Shown here in pieces: positions 8,305-17,957 of a stretch of DNA of 64,000 nucleotides. The notes under the pieces were generated by a model. It worked only from the letters and a program-made list of their open reading frames with translations. It was not told where the DNA came from and did no database searches. Made by a program: the position numbers and the translations under genes. Positions within the stretch are counted from its first letter, which is position 1, and every line of letters starts with the position of its first letter. The stretch covers positions 62,001-126,000 of the forward strand of contig JAFLBO010000002.1 of the NCBI GenBank assembly GCA_017303475.1. The letters are read 5' to 3'. The DNA comes from Chitinophagales bacterium (lineage in GTDB: Bacteria > Bacteroidota > Bacteroidia > Chitinophagales > Saprospiraceae).

Positions 8305-11300
8305 CTATTTGATTCTGATCAAATCTATGCCTGACTCCCGAACCATACGGTTCAGGGCGGGGAGTTCTGTTTGTTTGATTTGCTTCCAGGCATTTAACTG
8401 CTCATCCGTCAATCGGAACAGCATTTCCCGCACCGCAATGGCTTGATCTGTAGGCGGGAAATCGCCTTCCACTGTTTGGCCCATGAGGTTAGCCAGCTTG
8501 TCGTTCAACCGAACCGGGTAATTAAGCGGATCCTGACTGCTCCGATTTTTGGTTTGATACAAGGCTTCTTCAATACGGGTCATGCTGGAATCCAGGCGGG
8601 CAATCATGTCTTTAACTGGCTTTACATTTTCACCTTTGGGTATTCCGGAGCTCAAACCCTTGATTTGATTGCGCACATTCCGGATTTCCTTGATACTACG
8701 GTGCGCTTCCGTCAATTTTGCGCCAACTGACTGCACAAACTCAAACTGTCTGACAAAACCATCGGCTGTGGCGCCGGAGCGTGGATCGGGCAGGATACGG
8801 AAAGGTTGCTCTTCTGTTTTTCCGGCGGCGCTCACTCGCACCTTATAGGCGCCCGGCACTGCTTTGGGGCCTTCCAGATCATAACTCCAAAGGATCATAC
8901 CCTCAAATTTCTCCGCATCCGGGTAACGATGGTTCCACAAAAAGGTGTTGCCGCCTGCTTTCAAATCAGAGAGTTTACCGCCCTTGTTTTCCCAGGCTAC
9001 CGGCAGGGTTTGATTGGTAAACAATTTGATGGTATCGCCGTCTGCTTCCAGCACTGCCAGCCAAATGGTATCTTTTTCTGTTGGTTTGTTTTTCAGGTAA
9101 AAATGGATAGCCGTACCGTTGGGATGGTTCTCACCACTGGTCTTGGAGCCCTTGCCCGAGCTGCCACGCATCCGGTATGCATTGGCTGGCTGGAACAAAT
9201 GCAGCGGTTTTTGTGCCAGATCACCCTTGCTCAAAAAATCTGGCGACGCCATGATTTGATGCAAGGGCGTTAGGTCGTCTATAATCCAGAATGCACGCCC
9301 TTGCGTGGCCACAATGAGGTGATCCTCTTTAATGGTCAGGTCTGTAATGGGCACTGTGGGCAGGTTCTGCTGAAATTTTTGCCAGTTTTTGCCATCGGTG
9401 AAACTTATGTACATGCCTTGCTCCGTGCCGGCATACAGCAATCCCTGGCGTTTGGGATCTACCCTGACTACCCTTGTAAAGTCTTCATCGCCAATGCCAT
9501 CGGTAATTTTTGTCCAGGTTTTACCAAAGTCTCTGGTTCGGAAAAGATATGGACGGTAGTCGCCCTGTTTGTATCCGGTACAAGCCAGGTAACAACCGCC
9601 ATCCAGATGCGGATCTGGTTCCAATGAATTGACCATGGTCCATTTGGGCAGGTCCGGAGGCGTCACATTGGTCCAGTTTTTTCCGCCATCTCTGGAAATA
9701 TGCACCAACCCGTCATCACTGCCTGTCCAAAGCAGGTCTTTTACCCTGGGACTTTCTGCCGCAGCAAAAATGGTGCAGTAATACTCCACGCTGGTGTTAT
9801 CCTGTGTGATAGGCCCGCCGGAAGATTTCTGCCGACTCTTGTCATTCGTAGTCAGGTCTGGCGAAATGGTTTCCCAGCTTTGTCCTTCATTCCGACTCAC
9901 ATGGAGAAAGTTGGAAGCTGCGTAAAGCTTATTGGGGTCGTGCGGACTAAAGAACAAGGGGTAATTCCATTGAAAGCGATATCTGGCATCCTCGGCCCCG
10001 TGTCCCATGTTGTCTTCAGGCCACACATTGATGGGGCGACTCGTTTTGTTCAGGTGGTCAATACGACTCATAAATCCATGATACTCACCCCCGTAAACGA
10101 TGTCGTTGTTTTCAGGATCTACGGCAATATGGCCGCTTTCTCCGCCGGCTGTTGACTCAAAATCCCGGTCGGTGATGGCGCCGCCATCGGTCCGGTGAAA
10201 AATACGTACACTGGAATTATCCTGCTGTGCGCCGTAAATCCGGAAAGGAAAATGGTTGTCGGTAGCTACCCGATAAAACTGTGCAGTGGGCTGGTTATGG
10301 TAGGTACTCCAGGTTTCGCCGCCATCGTAACTGATTTGAGCGCCACCATCGTCGCCAATAATCATACGTTTGGGATCTTCCGGCGCCACCCAAAAATCGT
10401 GGTGATCGCCATGAGGGGCATACTTGGACTGGAACGTTTTGCCCCCGTCTTTCGAGCGGTGATAGGCTACGTTCATCACATATACCATTTCCTCGTCTTT
10501 GGAATCAGCATAAATCCGGGTGTAATACCAGGCGCGTTGCCGCAAATTCCGGTCTTCGTTCACCTTTACCCAGGTTTTGCCGCCATCATCCGAACGGAAT
10601 ACGCCACCAGTCTGACTTTCCACAATGGCCCATACCCGATCCGGTTTTACCGGACTCACCGTCACGCCAATAATGCCAATTGTATCCGTAGGCATACCCT
10701 CATTGCGTGTAAGTTCCATCCAGGTATCTCCGCCGTCTGTGCTTTTCCAAAGACTGGAGCCGGCCCCGCCGCTGGATAAATCATAAGGCGTACGGCGAAT
10801 TTTCCAAAATGAGGCATAAATGATGCGTGGGTTGGTAGGATCCAGACAAACATCCACGGCGCCTGCCTGGTTGCTGACAAAATGTATGCGCTGCCAGGTT
10901 TTGCCCCCGTCGCGGGTTCGATACAGGCCCCGTTCATCAGTATCTTTAAATAAATCGCCTAAAACGGCTGCATAGGCTATATCGGCATTGGCCGGGTGCA
11001 CTTTGATACGTGGAATATGCCTGCTGTTTTTCAAACCAACAGATTTCCAGGTACGTCCGGCGTCTTCACTTTTCCACATACCTGTGCCCGCGCTCACGTT
11101 ACCGCGCACGGTACATTCACCGCCGCCCACGTAAATCACATTATGATCGGAAGGCGCTACTTCAATGGCGCCAACACTGCCTCCAAAAAAGCCGTCAGAG
11201 ATGTTTTCCCAGGTGCGGCCGCCATCAGTAGTGCGCCAAACCCCGCCTCCTGTTGCACCAAAATAAAACAGATTAGGCTTGCCGGCCACGCCTGTTACCG

Positions 11301-11472
11301 CCGCAGACCGCCCACCGCGAAACGGGCCTACATTCCGGTATTGTAATGCGGATAAAAGTTGTTCAGAAACCACAGGTGCAGGCGCCGAACTAGGGGCAGA
11401 GGGCTTATTTTTTTGTGCCAACAAAGGGAAAAGCCCCAAACAACAAGCTACCAGAAGTAAGTATTGTTTCAT
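8305..11472 (-). CDS. Secreted Asp-box (BNR/VPS10-like) propeller protein
   Basis: A 1055-residue exported protein with signal peptide MKQYLLLVACCLGLFPLLA. The first 700 residues hold about eleven Asp-box motifs of form SxDGGxTW (TTDGGRTW, SEDAGRTW, TRDGGKTW, STDGGDTW, SDDGGKTW, SYDGGETW, SRDGGKNW), implying one or two beta-propellers as in sialidase, sortilin or HCF136-like proteins. The C-terminal 300 residues contain a beta-sandwich-like part and a helical tail. No T9SS sorting domain is present. It is often annotated as a glycosyl hydrolase, but I see no specific sialidase catalytic arginine triad and would not assign an activity. It heads a two-gene unit with the kinase. Confidence 0.8.
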   Translation of the reverse strand: MKQYLLLVACCLGLFPLLAQKNKPSAPSSAPAPVVSEQLLSALQYRNVGPFRGGRSAAVTGVAGKPNLFYFGATGGGVWRTTDGGRTWENISDGFFGGSVGAIEVAPSDHNVIYVGGGECTVRGNVSAGTGMWKSEDAGRTWKSVGLKNSRHIPRIKVHPANADIAYAAVLGDLFKDTDERGLYRTRDGGKTWQRIHFVSNQAGAVDVCLDPTNPRIIYASFWKIRRTPYDLSSGGAGSSLWKSTDGGDTWMELTRNEGMPTDTIGIIGVTVSPVKPDRVWAIVESQTGGVFRSDDGGKTWVKVNEDRNLRQRAWYYTRIYADSKDEEMVYVMNVAYHRSKDGGKTFQSKYAPHGDHHDFWVAPEDPKRMIIGDDGGAQISYDGGETWSTYHNQPTAQFYRVATDNHFPFRIYGAQQDNSSVRIFHRTDGGAITDRDFESTAGGESGHIAVDPENNDIVYGGEYHGFMSRIDHLNKTSRPINVWPEDNMGHGAEDARYRFQWNYPLFFSPHDPNKLYAASNFLHVSRNEGQSWETISPDLTTNDKSRQKSSGGPITQDNTSVEYYCTIFAAAESPRVKDLLWTGSDDGLVHISRDGGKNWTNVTPPDLPKWTMVNSLEPDPHLDGGCYLACTGYKQGDYRPYLFRTRDFGKTWTKITDGIGDEDFTRVVRVDPKRQGLLYAGTEQGMYISFTDGKNWQKFQQNLPTVPITDLTIKEDHLIVATQGRAFWIIDDLTPLHQIMASPDFLSKGDLAQKPLHLFQPANAYRMRGSSGKGSKTSGENHPNGTAIHFYLKNKPTEKDTIWLAVLEADGDTIKLFTNQTLPVAWENKGGKLSDLKAGGNTFLWNHRYPDAEKFEGMILWSYDLEGPKAVPGAYKVRVSAAGKTEEQPFRILPDPRSGATADGFVRQFEFVQSVGAKLTEAHRSIKEIRNVRNQIKGLSSGIPKGENVKPVKDMIARLDSSMTRIEEALYQTKNRSSQDPLNYPVRLNDKLANLMGQTVEGDFPPTDQAIAVREMLFRLTDEQLNAWKQIKQTELPALNRMVRESGIDLIRIK

Positions 11473-11565
11473 GATTGTGAAGAAAAATTAGGGCTGCAAG
11501 GATAACAAAAAACATCTTACTTCCAACGCCAATCCGACAAGTACCTGTACCCTGCGTTAAAAACG

Positions 11566-11601
11566 ACAAGCGGCCACCTGTGTGTACAGGCAGCCGCTTG
11601 T
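11566..11601 (-). terminator. Rho-independent terminator of the SprB-module gene
   Basis: ACAAGCGGC (11566-11574) pairs with GCCGCTTGT (11593-11601). An inner CCTG/CAGG pair extends the stem. Read on the minus strand it is followed by CGTTTTTAAC, a short U-run, 20 bases beyond the stop at 11621. Confidence 0.75.
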
Positions 11602-11620
11602 TATCTTTTATGCTAAGCTA

Positions 11621-14600
11621 TTAAATCTTGACGATCTTAAGCGTCTTCACCTCGCCGTTTCCGAACCGGATTTTGGCCATGTAAATGCCTGAAGGCAAGT
11701 CTTGTACCGGAAGATCTTCCAGGTGCATTTTGCCGGCAGGGATGGTAATGGTGTGCAATACCGCGCCGTTGGTAGCCGTGATTTGAATCACTACATCCTC
11801 ATCGTAAGAAATAGCGTTCATGATGCGCAGGCTTTTCACCACCGGATTTGGTGCAATCAACACACCATTGGATGGGGAGAACTGCACTTCAATAGCACGG
11901 ATTTCAGAGAATGCCTGCTGACCCATGCTGCTCAGGCGACGAATACGGTAGAAGTTGCGGCCAATAGCCGGAGTTTCGTGCATGAAGCTGTATTCGTTCG
12001 GATTTACAGCATCCTGTTTACCCATGAGGGTAGTCACGTTGGTCCAGCTTTGCATATCGGTGGAGTGTTGCACCGTGTAGGAATACTCCGTGGCTTCAGG
12101 CAAGGTGGTCCAGTTAACCAGCACGCCGGTTTGACCGGTTTGTTGCAGGTTGAAGTTCATATTGAATCCATCGCAACCTGGAGAACCGGCAGGCAATACG
12201 GTGATGGTTACAATATTGGACTCCAGGAAAGGACAGCCTTCGCGGCGGGCGCAACGCATGAATTTAGCCGTTTCAAACAATGGGCCTGGAGCATAGCTGG
12301 AGCCGGTAGCACCCTGGATAGCCACCCATTCGGGTGGAGCTTGTCCAATTTGGATGAACTGCATCCAAACGTACTGAATCTGACCGCTACCACCTACAGG
12401 AGGCACGGTTTCTGTAATTGGCGCAGGCGTTTCGCCCTCGCAGATGGTTTGGCTGCAACAAATTACCCCGGCATTGGTGATGTTTTCACAAATGGTGTGG
12501 ATACCTGCATCAAAGCACAAATCGTCTGGTTGACCGGCAACGATGGTGAAAGGATCTGTTTTGCCGTTGGATTTTACGTCGCTGTCTTTGCAGTCGTTGT
12601 TAACCCAGTCTTTTTTGGTCCATTGGTAGCCCAGCGGTTTGTTGCTGAATTCCAGCACATAGGTACCAGGCACTACGCAGTTGAAGAAGTAGAAACCAGC
12701 GTTATTGGTTGTGGTAGTTTCCACTACAACGTCGTCTGGTGTGCCAAATGCGCCGTCAGGTCCTGCTTTTACCAATTTAACCTGAATATTAGGCACACCG
12801 GTTTCGAGGGTTGGATGCTGGAAACCATTTTGATCATCGTCGTACCATACCCAGTCGCCAATTTTGATACCATTGCTGGTTGAGCCTATGGTTACGGTGG
12901 CGGTGGCGGTACAGTTATTGGCATCTTTTACGGTTACAGTGTAGCTGCCTGCCGGGAGGTTAACAGCCGTAGCCGTGGTTTCGCCATTGCTCCAGTTGTA
13001 CATGTAAGCTGGAGTACCGCCGGAAACGCTGGCCGTTGCGCTACCCGGAGTAGAGCAGTTTGCGTTGGAAGAGGCTACAATCACCACGTTTGGCGCTTGT
13101 GAAGAGCCAATAGTAACTGAAGTAGTTGCGGTACAACCGGCAGCATCTGTAACAGTCACGGTGTAAGTGCCAGCTCCCAGGTTGCTGATGGTAGCCGTTG
13201 TGGTCATACCCGGGTTGCTCCACTTGTAGGTGTAGTTAGGGGTACCACCGGAAACAGACACTGTAGCAGAGCCGGTATTGTTGCCGCAGGCAGAAGGTGT
13301 GCTGCTGGAAATAACGGCCACCGGCGCATTAGGCACAGTGATGGTAGCCATGCCTACTGCAGAGCAGTTGTTGGCATCAGTTACCGTAACACTGTGGGTG
13401 CCAGGAGGCAGGTTGGTAGCCACAGAAGTGGTTTGACCACCTGCTGAAGCAGACCAAAGATAGATGTAAGGCGTAGTGCCGCCGGTAGCAACTGCTGTGG
13501 CAGTGCCGCCGGAAACGCAGGTTGCCTGATTATTGATCACTACAGAAACACTTGGTCCCTGAGATTGGTCGATGGTTACGGTAGCCACAGCTGTGCAGCC
13601 GGAAGCATCGGTTACTGTTACGCTGTGTTGTCCGGCCAATAGGTTAGTGGCGGTAGGAGTGGTCTGATTGTTATCCCACTTAAAGGTATAAGGTGGAACA
13701 CCACCGGATGCTGCTACGGTAGCTGAACCGCCAGTCAGACAAGTAGCCGGGCTGGTAGGTGTAGCTACTGGCACAATTGGGGTAGCAGGAAGGATAGTGC
13801 CAGAGCCTAATCCTTGGCAACCTGTTGTAATATCAACCACTGTCACTTTGTGAGTGCCTGCGGAAAGATTGGTTGCAATTGCAGTGGTATGTCCATTATC
13901 CCAGGTGTAGGCGTAGTTTGAAGTTCCTCCGGTAGCCACAGCTGTAGCGCTGCCGCCAACAAGACATCCAGCTGGAAGGGTAGGTATTACGTCTACCGTA
14001 AGCGCAATGCTATTAGTGCCCACCACTACTGAGCTGCTGCAGGTGCAGCCATTGGCATCGGTAACGGTAACGGTATAGGTACCGGCGGGGACAGCAATGC
14101 TTGGCGTTGATTGGCCATTGAACCATAGGATACTGTAAGGAGCGGTTCCGCCTGTTACAGAAATGGTTGCTGTGCCGTTCAGGCCGCAGTTGGCCGGGAT
14201 AGAAGACGGAGAACAAACCAGTACCGCAGGTTCTTCCAAGGTTGCAGAGGCTACGTTGGAGCAACCCGTGGCCACATCGGTTACCGTAACCGTGTATGTA
14301 CCAGGGCCGAGGTTGGTTATATCCGAAGTAGAACCTCCATTGCTCCAGATGTAGGTGTACGGGCCAATGCCCGACATTGTACTCACGTGAACCCAGCCAT
14401 TATTGGCGCCGAAACAGGTAATTTCCTGGTAAATGGTATCCATCAGCCAAATGCCTTCGTTCCAGAAACCAACTTCGAAACTGCCAGAGGCTGTACAGCC
14501 GTTTATGTCTGTAACGGTTACTGTATAAGTGCCCGCTGCGAGGTTGTTGATTTGCGGGGTGATACCACCATTGCTCCACAGGTAGGAATAAGGCGGGGTG

Positions 14601-15007
14601 CCACCGTTTGGAGTAACGGCCGCCCAGCCATCAGGCGCATTTCCGCAAATTTGGCTCTGACCAAATACTGTTACGCCAAGAGGTGTTGGTTCGGTAATGT
14701 TGATACAGGCAGTGCCGGTACCCAGGTCAATATCGGTCACCGTTACGCAATAGTTGCCAGGCCCGAGATTGGTGATGGTTTGTGTGGTAGCACCGTTGCT
14801 CCACAGATACGTATACGGGAACCAGCCTCCGGATGGATTTGCTGTAGCCGTACCGTTGTGATCACCGTGACAGGTGATATTTGTTCCGGTGACCGTTACC
14901 TGAACTTGGGCCTGGACAAAAGTGACTGAGGCCGAGGCAAGCAGGAATGCGAAGACGGGAATAAAACGAAAAATGGATTTTGTAAGCTTTTGTCCCATGG
15001 GAATCAA
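11621..15007 (-). CDS. SprB-module adhesin with SdrD-B domain and T9SS sorting domain
   Basis: A 1128-residue cell-surface or secreted protein. ATG 14998 (MGQKLTKS) is as good a start as ATG 15007; either gives a signal peptide ending AQA. About nine tandem SprB-like modules of 70-80 residues follow, each ending in a variant of TYTVTVTDANGC with a mid-module YxWSNG. Around residue 735 a SdrD B-like collagen-binding-type domain begins (IGDWVWYDDDQNG, NAGFYFFNCVVPGTY). The C-terminus is a T9SS type A sorting domain (LIAPNPVVKSLRI, LPSGIYMAKIRFG). SprB repeats are known from gliding-motility adhesins; whether this protein supports gliding or attachment is unknown. It has its own promoter and terminator. 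Confidence 0.9.
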   Translation of the reverse strand: MIPMGQKLTKSIFRFIPVFAFLLASASVTFVQAQVQVTVTGTNITCHGDHNGTATANPSGGWFPYTYLWSNGATTQTITNLGPGNYCVTVTDIDLGTGTACINITEPTPLGVTVFGQSQICGNAPDGWAAVTPNGGTPPYSYLWSNGGITPQINNLAAGTYTVTVTDINGCTASGSFEVGFWNEGIWLMDTIYQEITCFGANNGWVHVSTMSGIGPYTYIWSNGGSTSDITNLGPGTYTVTVTDVATGCSNVASATLEEPAVLVCSPSSIPANCGLNGTATISVTGGTAPYSILWFNGQSTPSIAVPAGTYTVTVTDANGCTCSSSVVVGTNSIALTVDVIPTLPAGCLVGGSATAVATGGTSNYAYTWDNGHTTAIATNLSAGTHKVTVVDITTGCQGLGSGTILPATPIVPVATPTSPATCLTGGSATVAASGGVPPYTFKWDNNQTTPTATNLLAGQHSVTVTDASGCTAVATVTIDQSQGPSVSVVINNQATCVSGGTATAVATGGTTPYIYLWSASAGGQTTSVATNLPPGTHSVTVTDANNCSAVGMATITVPNAPVAVISSSTPSACGNNTGSATVSVSGGTPNYTYKWSNPGMTTTATISNLGAGTYTVTVTDAAGCTATTSVTIGSSQAPNVVIVASSNANCSTPGSATASVSGGTPAYMYNWSNGETTATAVNLPAGSYTVTVKDANNCTATATVTIGSTSNGIKIGDWVWYDDDQNGFQHPTLETGVPNIQVKLVKAGPDGAFGTPDDVVVETTTTNNAGFYFFNCVVPGTYVLEFSNKPLGYQWTKKDWVNNDCKDSDVKSNGKTDPFTIVAGQPDDLCFDAGIHTICENITNAGVICCSQTICEGETPAPITETVPPVGGSGQIQYVWMQFIQIGQAPPEWVAIQGATGSSYAPGPLFETAKFMRCARREGCPFLESNIVTITVLPAGSPGCDGFNMNFNLQQTGQTGVLVNWTTLPEATEYSYTVQHSTDMQSWTNVTTLMGKQDAVNPNEYSFMHETPAIGRNFYRIRRLSSMGQQAFSEIRAIEVQFSPSNGVLIAPNPVVKSLRIMNAISYDEDVVIQITATNGAVLHTITIPAGKMHLEDLPVQDLPSGIYMAKIRFGNGEVKTLKIVKI

Positions 15008-15361
15008 GGTTATTTATGTAATCGGAATGGTTTTGTTGCAATCAATTTACAGCAAAAGACAGGCCACTTCTTCAGTAACCAAATTCTTTCCAGTAAAACA
15101 TTAGTACAGACGGGGGAGCGAAAAAATAGGCGAGCGATTAAACAGGGGACATCTTATGCTCCACAAAAGTAGGCTTAAATTACGGTAGCACACAAGGTCA
15201 GGCCAGTAATTTTTTCCGCTAAATCAGAAACTGTCGGATAGATTACTGAAATACCTGCCGGATTCTCAACAAGTTCACCAGATTACAAAACTGTTTTTTT
15301 TAAAATAAGTATTGTTTTACATAAGTATTATTTTTCCAGGAAAAGCAAAAAGAACCCGTTA
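15008..15361. other. Intergenic region upstream of the SprB-module gene
   Basis: A 354-base A+T-richer spacer between two minus-strand genes. It holds the candidate promoter at 15164-15195 and implies a leader of about 150 bases for the SprB-module mRNA. Short plus-strand frames here have no supporting features. I see no other structure. Confidence 0.5.
15164..15195 (-). promoter_or_regulatory. Candidate Bacteroidota promoter of the SprB-module gene
   Basis: On the minus strand TACTTTTG (15171-15164) matches the -7 consensus TAnnTTTG. A TTG lies 21 bases upstream (15195-15193), within the usual spacing. Confidence 0.5.
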
Positions 15362-16990
15362 CTACTTAAAAATACCCAAACCGGCATTCAAACAAGCCTC
15401 AGCGGTTAATCCGCCCTTTCTGGCCAACATTACCCCAAATCGGGTATGTAAAACCCCGTCTCTGCTATGGGCATCGGGGTTAATACTGATCTTTATCCCC
15501 ATGGCCATAGCTTTGGGAATGAGCGACCAGTCAATGTCCAGTCGCCGCGGGTGAGCATTGAGTTCAATGGTTACCTTGTGTTTTGCGCAGGCCTCCATGA
15601 TGGCATCCCAATCCAGCGGATACCCTTCCCGACTCAACAGCAGACGGCCTGTAGGGTGCCCTAAAATAGTGGTACAAGGGTGTTCAATGGCCCTCAGAAT
15701 ACGTTCTGTGGCTTTTTCCTGAGTCATGCGCAAATTGGAATGCACCGATGCAATCACGAAATCAAAACGCTCCAGCAAAGTGTCCTCATAGTCCAGGGAG
15801 CCATCGTTCAAGATATCACTTTCTATGCCTTTGTAAATTTTAAAGGGCGCTAATTCCTCATTCAGGCGGTCAATTTCATCCATTTGAGCCAGCACGCGGT
15901 CTGGTTTCAAACCATTAGCATAGAAGGCGGATTGACTGTGATCTGTCATGCCAATGTATGCATATCCCAAGGAGCGCGTGTATTCGCACATTTCGCGCAG
16001 GGAATGCAATCCATCGCTCCAGGTACTGTGTACATGAAGAATACCGCGGATATCGGTATCTGTAATCAAGCCTGTTGGCGTGCCTGATTGAAGAGTGGAT
16101 GCGGATTCACGCAATTCCGGCGCCACAAAAGCTGCTTGGGCTTTATCAAACACCTGGCTCTCCTGTTCCAGTCCTTTGAAATCCAGCCCGGGATGTGCCT
16201 GTACAAACCCTTCCAGAAATCCGGCTGAACCCGTGTATCGGAACAGTTTGGAGCCCCACTCTGCCGGCTGGCAGGAAATGACTCGTACACGCGCGCCTTC
16301 GCCTCTGCGCAGGTAAACCTCGCCATTATCACCTGTTTCCCGACCGAATTCGCCTCCTTCCGGCAACTTCAGTTGGGTCGGATCAACTGTAGTGAGCACT
16401 TCCACCGACTCCACTACCTGGCATCGGCGACGTACTTCTCCAACCGGTTCAGCCATGGCTCCGGAAACTTCATTTTGCAACAACTGGCAGGCAGCTTCTG
16501 CTTCAGCAAGGGCAGTATCCAGGTGCATTTTGCCCCTGCTGCGGAAGAAGTAATCCAGCTTATTCTTCAAGTCTTCCTGGGTTTTCAGTCCAAAACCCTT
16601 ATATTCGATCAATCTGTTTTCATTGCAGGCATACCAGAGTTCACCGGGACTCTCAAGACCCATTTCTTGCCAAACCTGCCGCACTTTTTTAGGCCCAAAG
16701 CCTCCTATTTCCAGCATCTCGCGTACACCAACGGGTGTTTTTTCCCTGAATTTTTCCAGCGTATCCATTTTGCCGGTTTCCAGCAACTCACGGATTTTAG
16801 CTGCAATTGCCGGACCAACGCCTTTTATGGCTTTAATCTCAGTATCGCTCATTTCAGCCAAAGAACTATCTAGTTTACGCAAGGTGAGATAGGCACTTGC
16901 GTAAGACTTAATGCGAAAGGAATCCTCCTCATGCAGTTCCATCAGGTTGGCAAGCTCGTCGAAAGCAAGGGCGATTTGTTTGTTGGTCAT
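15362..16990 (-). CDS. PolX-like protein: HhH domains, degenerate polymerase site, intact PHP domain
   Basis: A 542-residue homologue of bacterial family X polymerase/exonuclease. I start it at ATG 16990 (MTNKQIALAFDELANLMEL), which matches the family N-terminus; the longer frame runs into an intergenic repeat. Helix-hairpin-helix motifs are present (IKGVGPAIAAKIRELLETG, IGGFGPKKVRQVW). In the palm, the usual GSLRR...GDIDxL reads VGEVRRRCQVVESVEVL, so both paired catalytic aspartates are replaced. The strand before RYTGS also lacks the third aspartate (ARVRVISCQ). The C-terminal PHP nuclease site is intact: HVHSTWSDG, MTDHS, KGIESDI, ASVHSN, GHPTGR, NPDAH. Polymerase activity is therefore doubtful, while the 3'-5' exonuclease/phosphoesterase should work. 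Confidence 0.85.
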   Translation of the reverse strand: MTNKQIALAFDELANLMELHEEDSFRIKSYASAYLTLRKLDSSLAEMSDTEIKAIKGVGPAIAAKIRELLETGKMDTLEKFREKTPVGVREMLEIGGFGPKKVRQVWQEMGLESPGELWYACNENRLIEYKGFGLKTQEDLKNKLDYFFRSRGKMHLDTALAEAEAACQLLQNEVSGAMAEPVGEVRRRCQVVESVEVLTTVDPTQLKLPEGGEFGRETGDNGEVYLRRGEGARVRVISCQPAEWGSKLFRYTGSAGFLEGFVQAHPGLDFKGLEQESQVFDKAQAAFVAPELRESASTLQSGTPTGLITDTDIRGILHVHSTWSDGLHSLREMCEYTRSLGYAYIGMTDHSQSAFYANGLKPDRVLAQMDEIDRLNEELAPFKIYKGIESDILNDGSLDYEDTLLERFDFVIASVHSNLRMTQEKATERILRAIEHPCTTILGHPTGRLLLSREGYPLDWDAIMEACAKHKVTIELNAHPRRLDIDWSLIPKAMAMGIKISINPDAHSRDGVLHTRFGVMLARKGGLTAEACLNAGLGIFK

Positions 16991-17010
16991 GGTATGAGAG
17001 GTGGGAGGGG

Positions 17011-17102
17011 TGATGTATCCCGGAATGGTATTCCGGGAAGATGTTTGAAGGGTTTGAGGGGTTTGAAGGGTTTGAGGGGTTTGATGTAGCGGCGGGTTTA
17101 GC
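17011..17102. repeat. Dispersed intergenic repeat, copy A
   Basis: This 92-base element shares about 38 bases at its left end (CCCGGAATGGTATTCCGGG hairpin core, then GAAGATGTTTGA) and 26 at its right end (around GATGTAGCGGCGGG) with copy B at 17997-18060. Between them copy A carries extra GGGTTTGA-type tandem words. It lies just upstream of the polX-like start. Confidence 0.8.
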
Positions 17103-17217
17103 TGCGGGGGATGGTTCGGGAGCGGGCACAAAGCTAGTAATTGGGAGGGGTAAGCACCTAACAAAAACAGCCATCTCGCTGATTACGGGATGGCTGTTGG
17201 GTATTCAACTAAGGTTT

Positions 17218-17940
17218 TTACGCTTCTGTGGGAGCTGGCTCGGTGGCCATGCTGATAATGTTTTCATTTTTCGCGTCGGTTTCCACTAATCCATCACGGA
17301 GTCGTACGATGCGGTGAGCATGTTGGGCGATATCCTGTTCGTGGGTAACCAGAATTACCGTATTGCCAGCCTTATGGATTTGCTCAAAAAGGCCCATAAT
17401 CTCATAGCTGGTTTTAGTGTCGAGGTTACCGGTTGGCTCGTCGGCCAGAATAATGGCCGGGTTGTTCACGAGGGCACGTGCAACCGCCACGCGCTGGCGT
17501 TGACCACCTGAAAGCTCATTGGGTTTGTGCATAACGCGGTCTCCAAGTCCAACGGATTCCAGGGCTTTTCTGGCGCGTTCGAGTCGCTCTTCTTTCCCCA
17601 CACCGGCGTAAACCAGCGGCAAGGCTACATTTTCAAGGGCACTCAAACGGGGCATCAGGTTAAAGGTTTGAAATACAAAACCAATATCCTTGTTGCGCAC
17701 CTCCGCCAGTTCGCCATCGTCCATGGTACTCACTTCTTTTCCGTTCAGCCAGTATTCTCCGCGGGTGGGCGAGTCCAGACAACCAACCAGGTTCATCAGG
17801 GTTGATTTGCCACTGCCGGAAGGTCCCATAAGTGCCACGTATTCATTTTTCTGAATATCCAGGCTCACATCCTTCAGAGCCTCCACTTTTTCGTGGCCCA
17901 TGATGTAGGTTTTGTTCAGGTTTTTGATGGATATAAGCAT
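17218..17940 (-). CDS. ABC transporter ATPase, MacB/LolD type
   Basis: A 240-residue nucleotide-binding subunit starting at ATG 17940 ([15 protein letters not shown]). Frames further upstream run through the intergenic repeat. Walker A is [12 protein letters not shown], the signature [15 protein letters not shown], and Walker [16 protein letters not shown] with a switch histidine in VTHEQD. The sequence belongs to the class that energises FtsX/MacB-type permeases (extrusion of lipoproteins, peptides or macrolides). No permease is adjacent; two such permeases lie about 40 kb away at 58-63 kb, and a partnership with them is possible but unproven. The PolX-like gene follows on the same strand after 227 bases of repeat-rich DNA. 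Confidence 0.9.
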   Translation of the reverse strand: MLISIKNLNKTYIMGHEKVEALKDVSLDIQKNEYVALMGPSGSGKSTLMNLVGCLDSPTRGEYWLNGKEVSTMDDGELAEVRNKDIGFVFQTFNLMPRLSALENVALPLVYAGVGKEERLERARKALESVGLGDRVMHKPNELSGGQRQRVAVARALVNNPAIILADEPTGNLDTKTSYEIMGLFEQIHKAGNTVILVTHEQDIAQHAHRIVRLRDGLVETDAKNENIISMATEPAPTEA

Positions 17941-17957
17941 GGGTTGTATTTTTTGTA

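Noticed and set aside
11702..12883. 393-codon plus-strand open frame
   Set aside because: Lies entirely opposite the SprB-module/T9SS gene; the open antisense frame follows from its codon bias and its translation resembles no protein.
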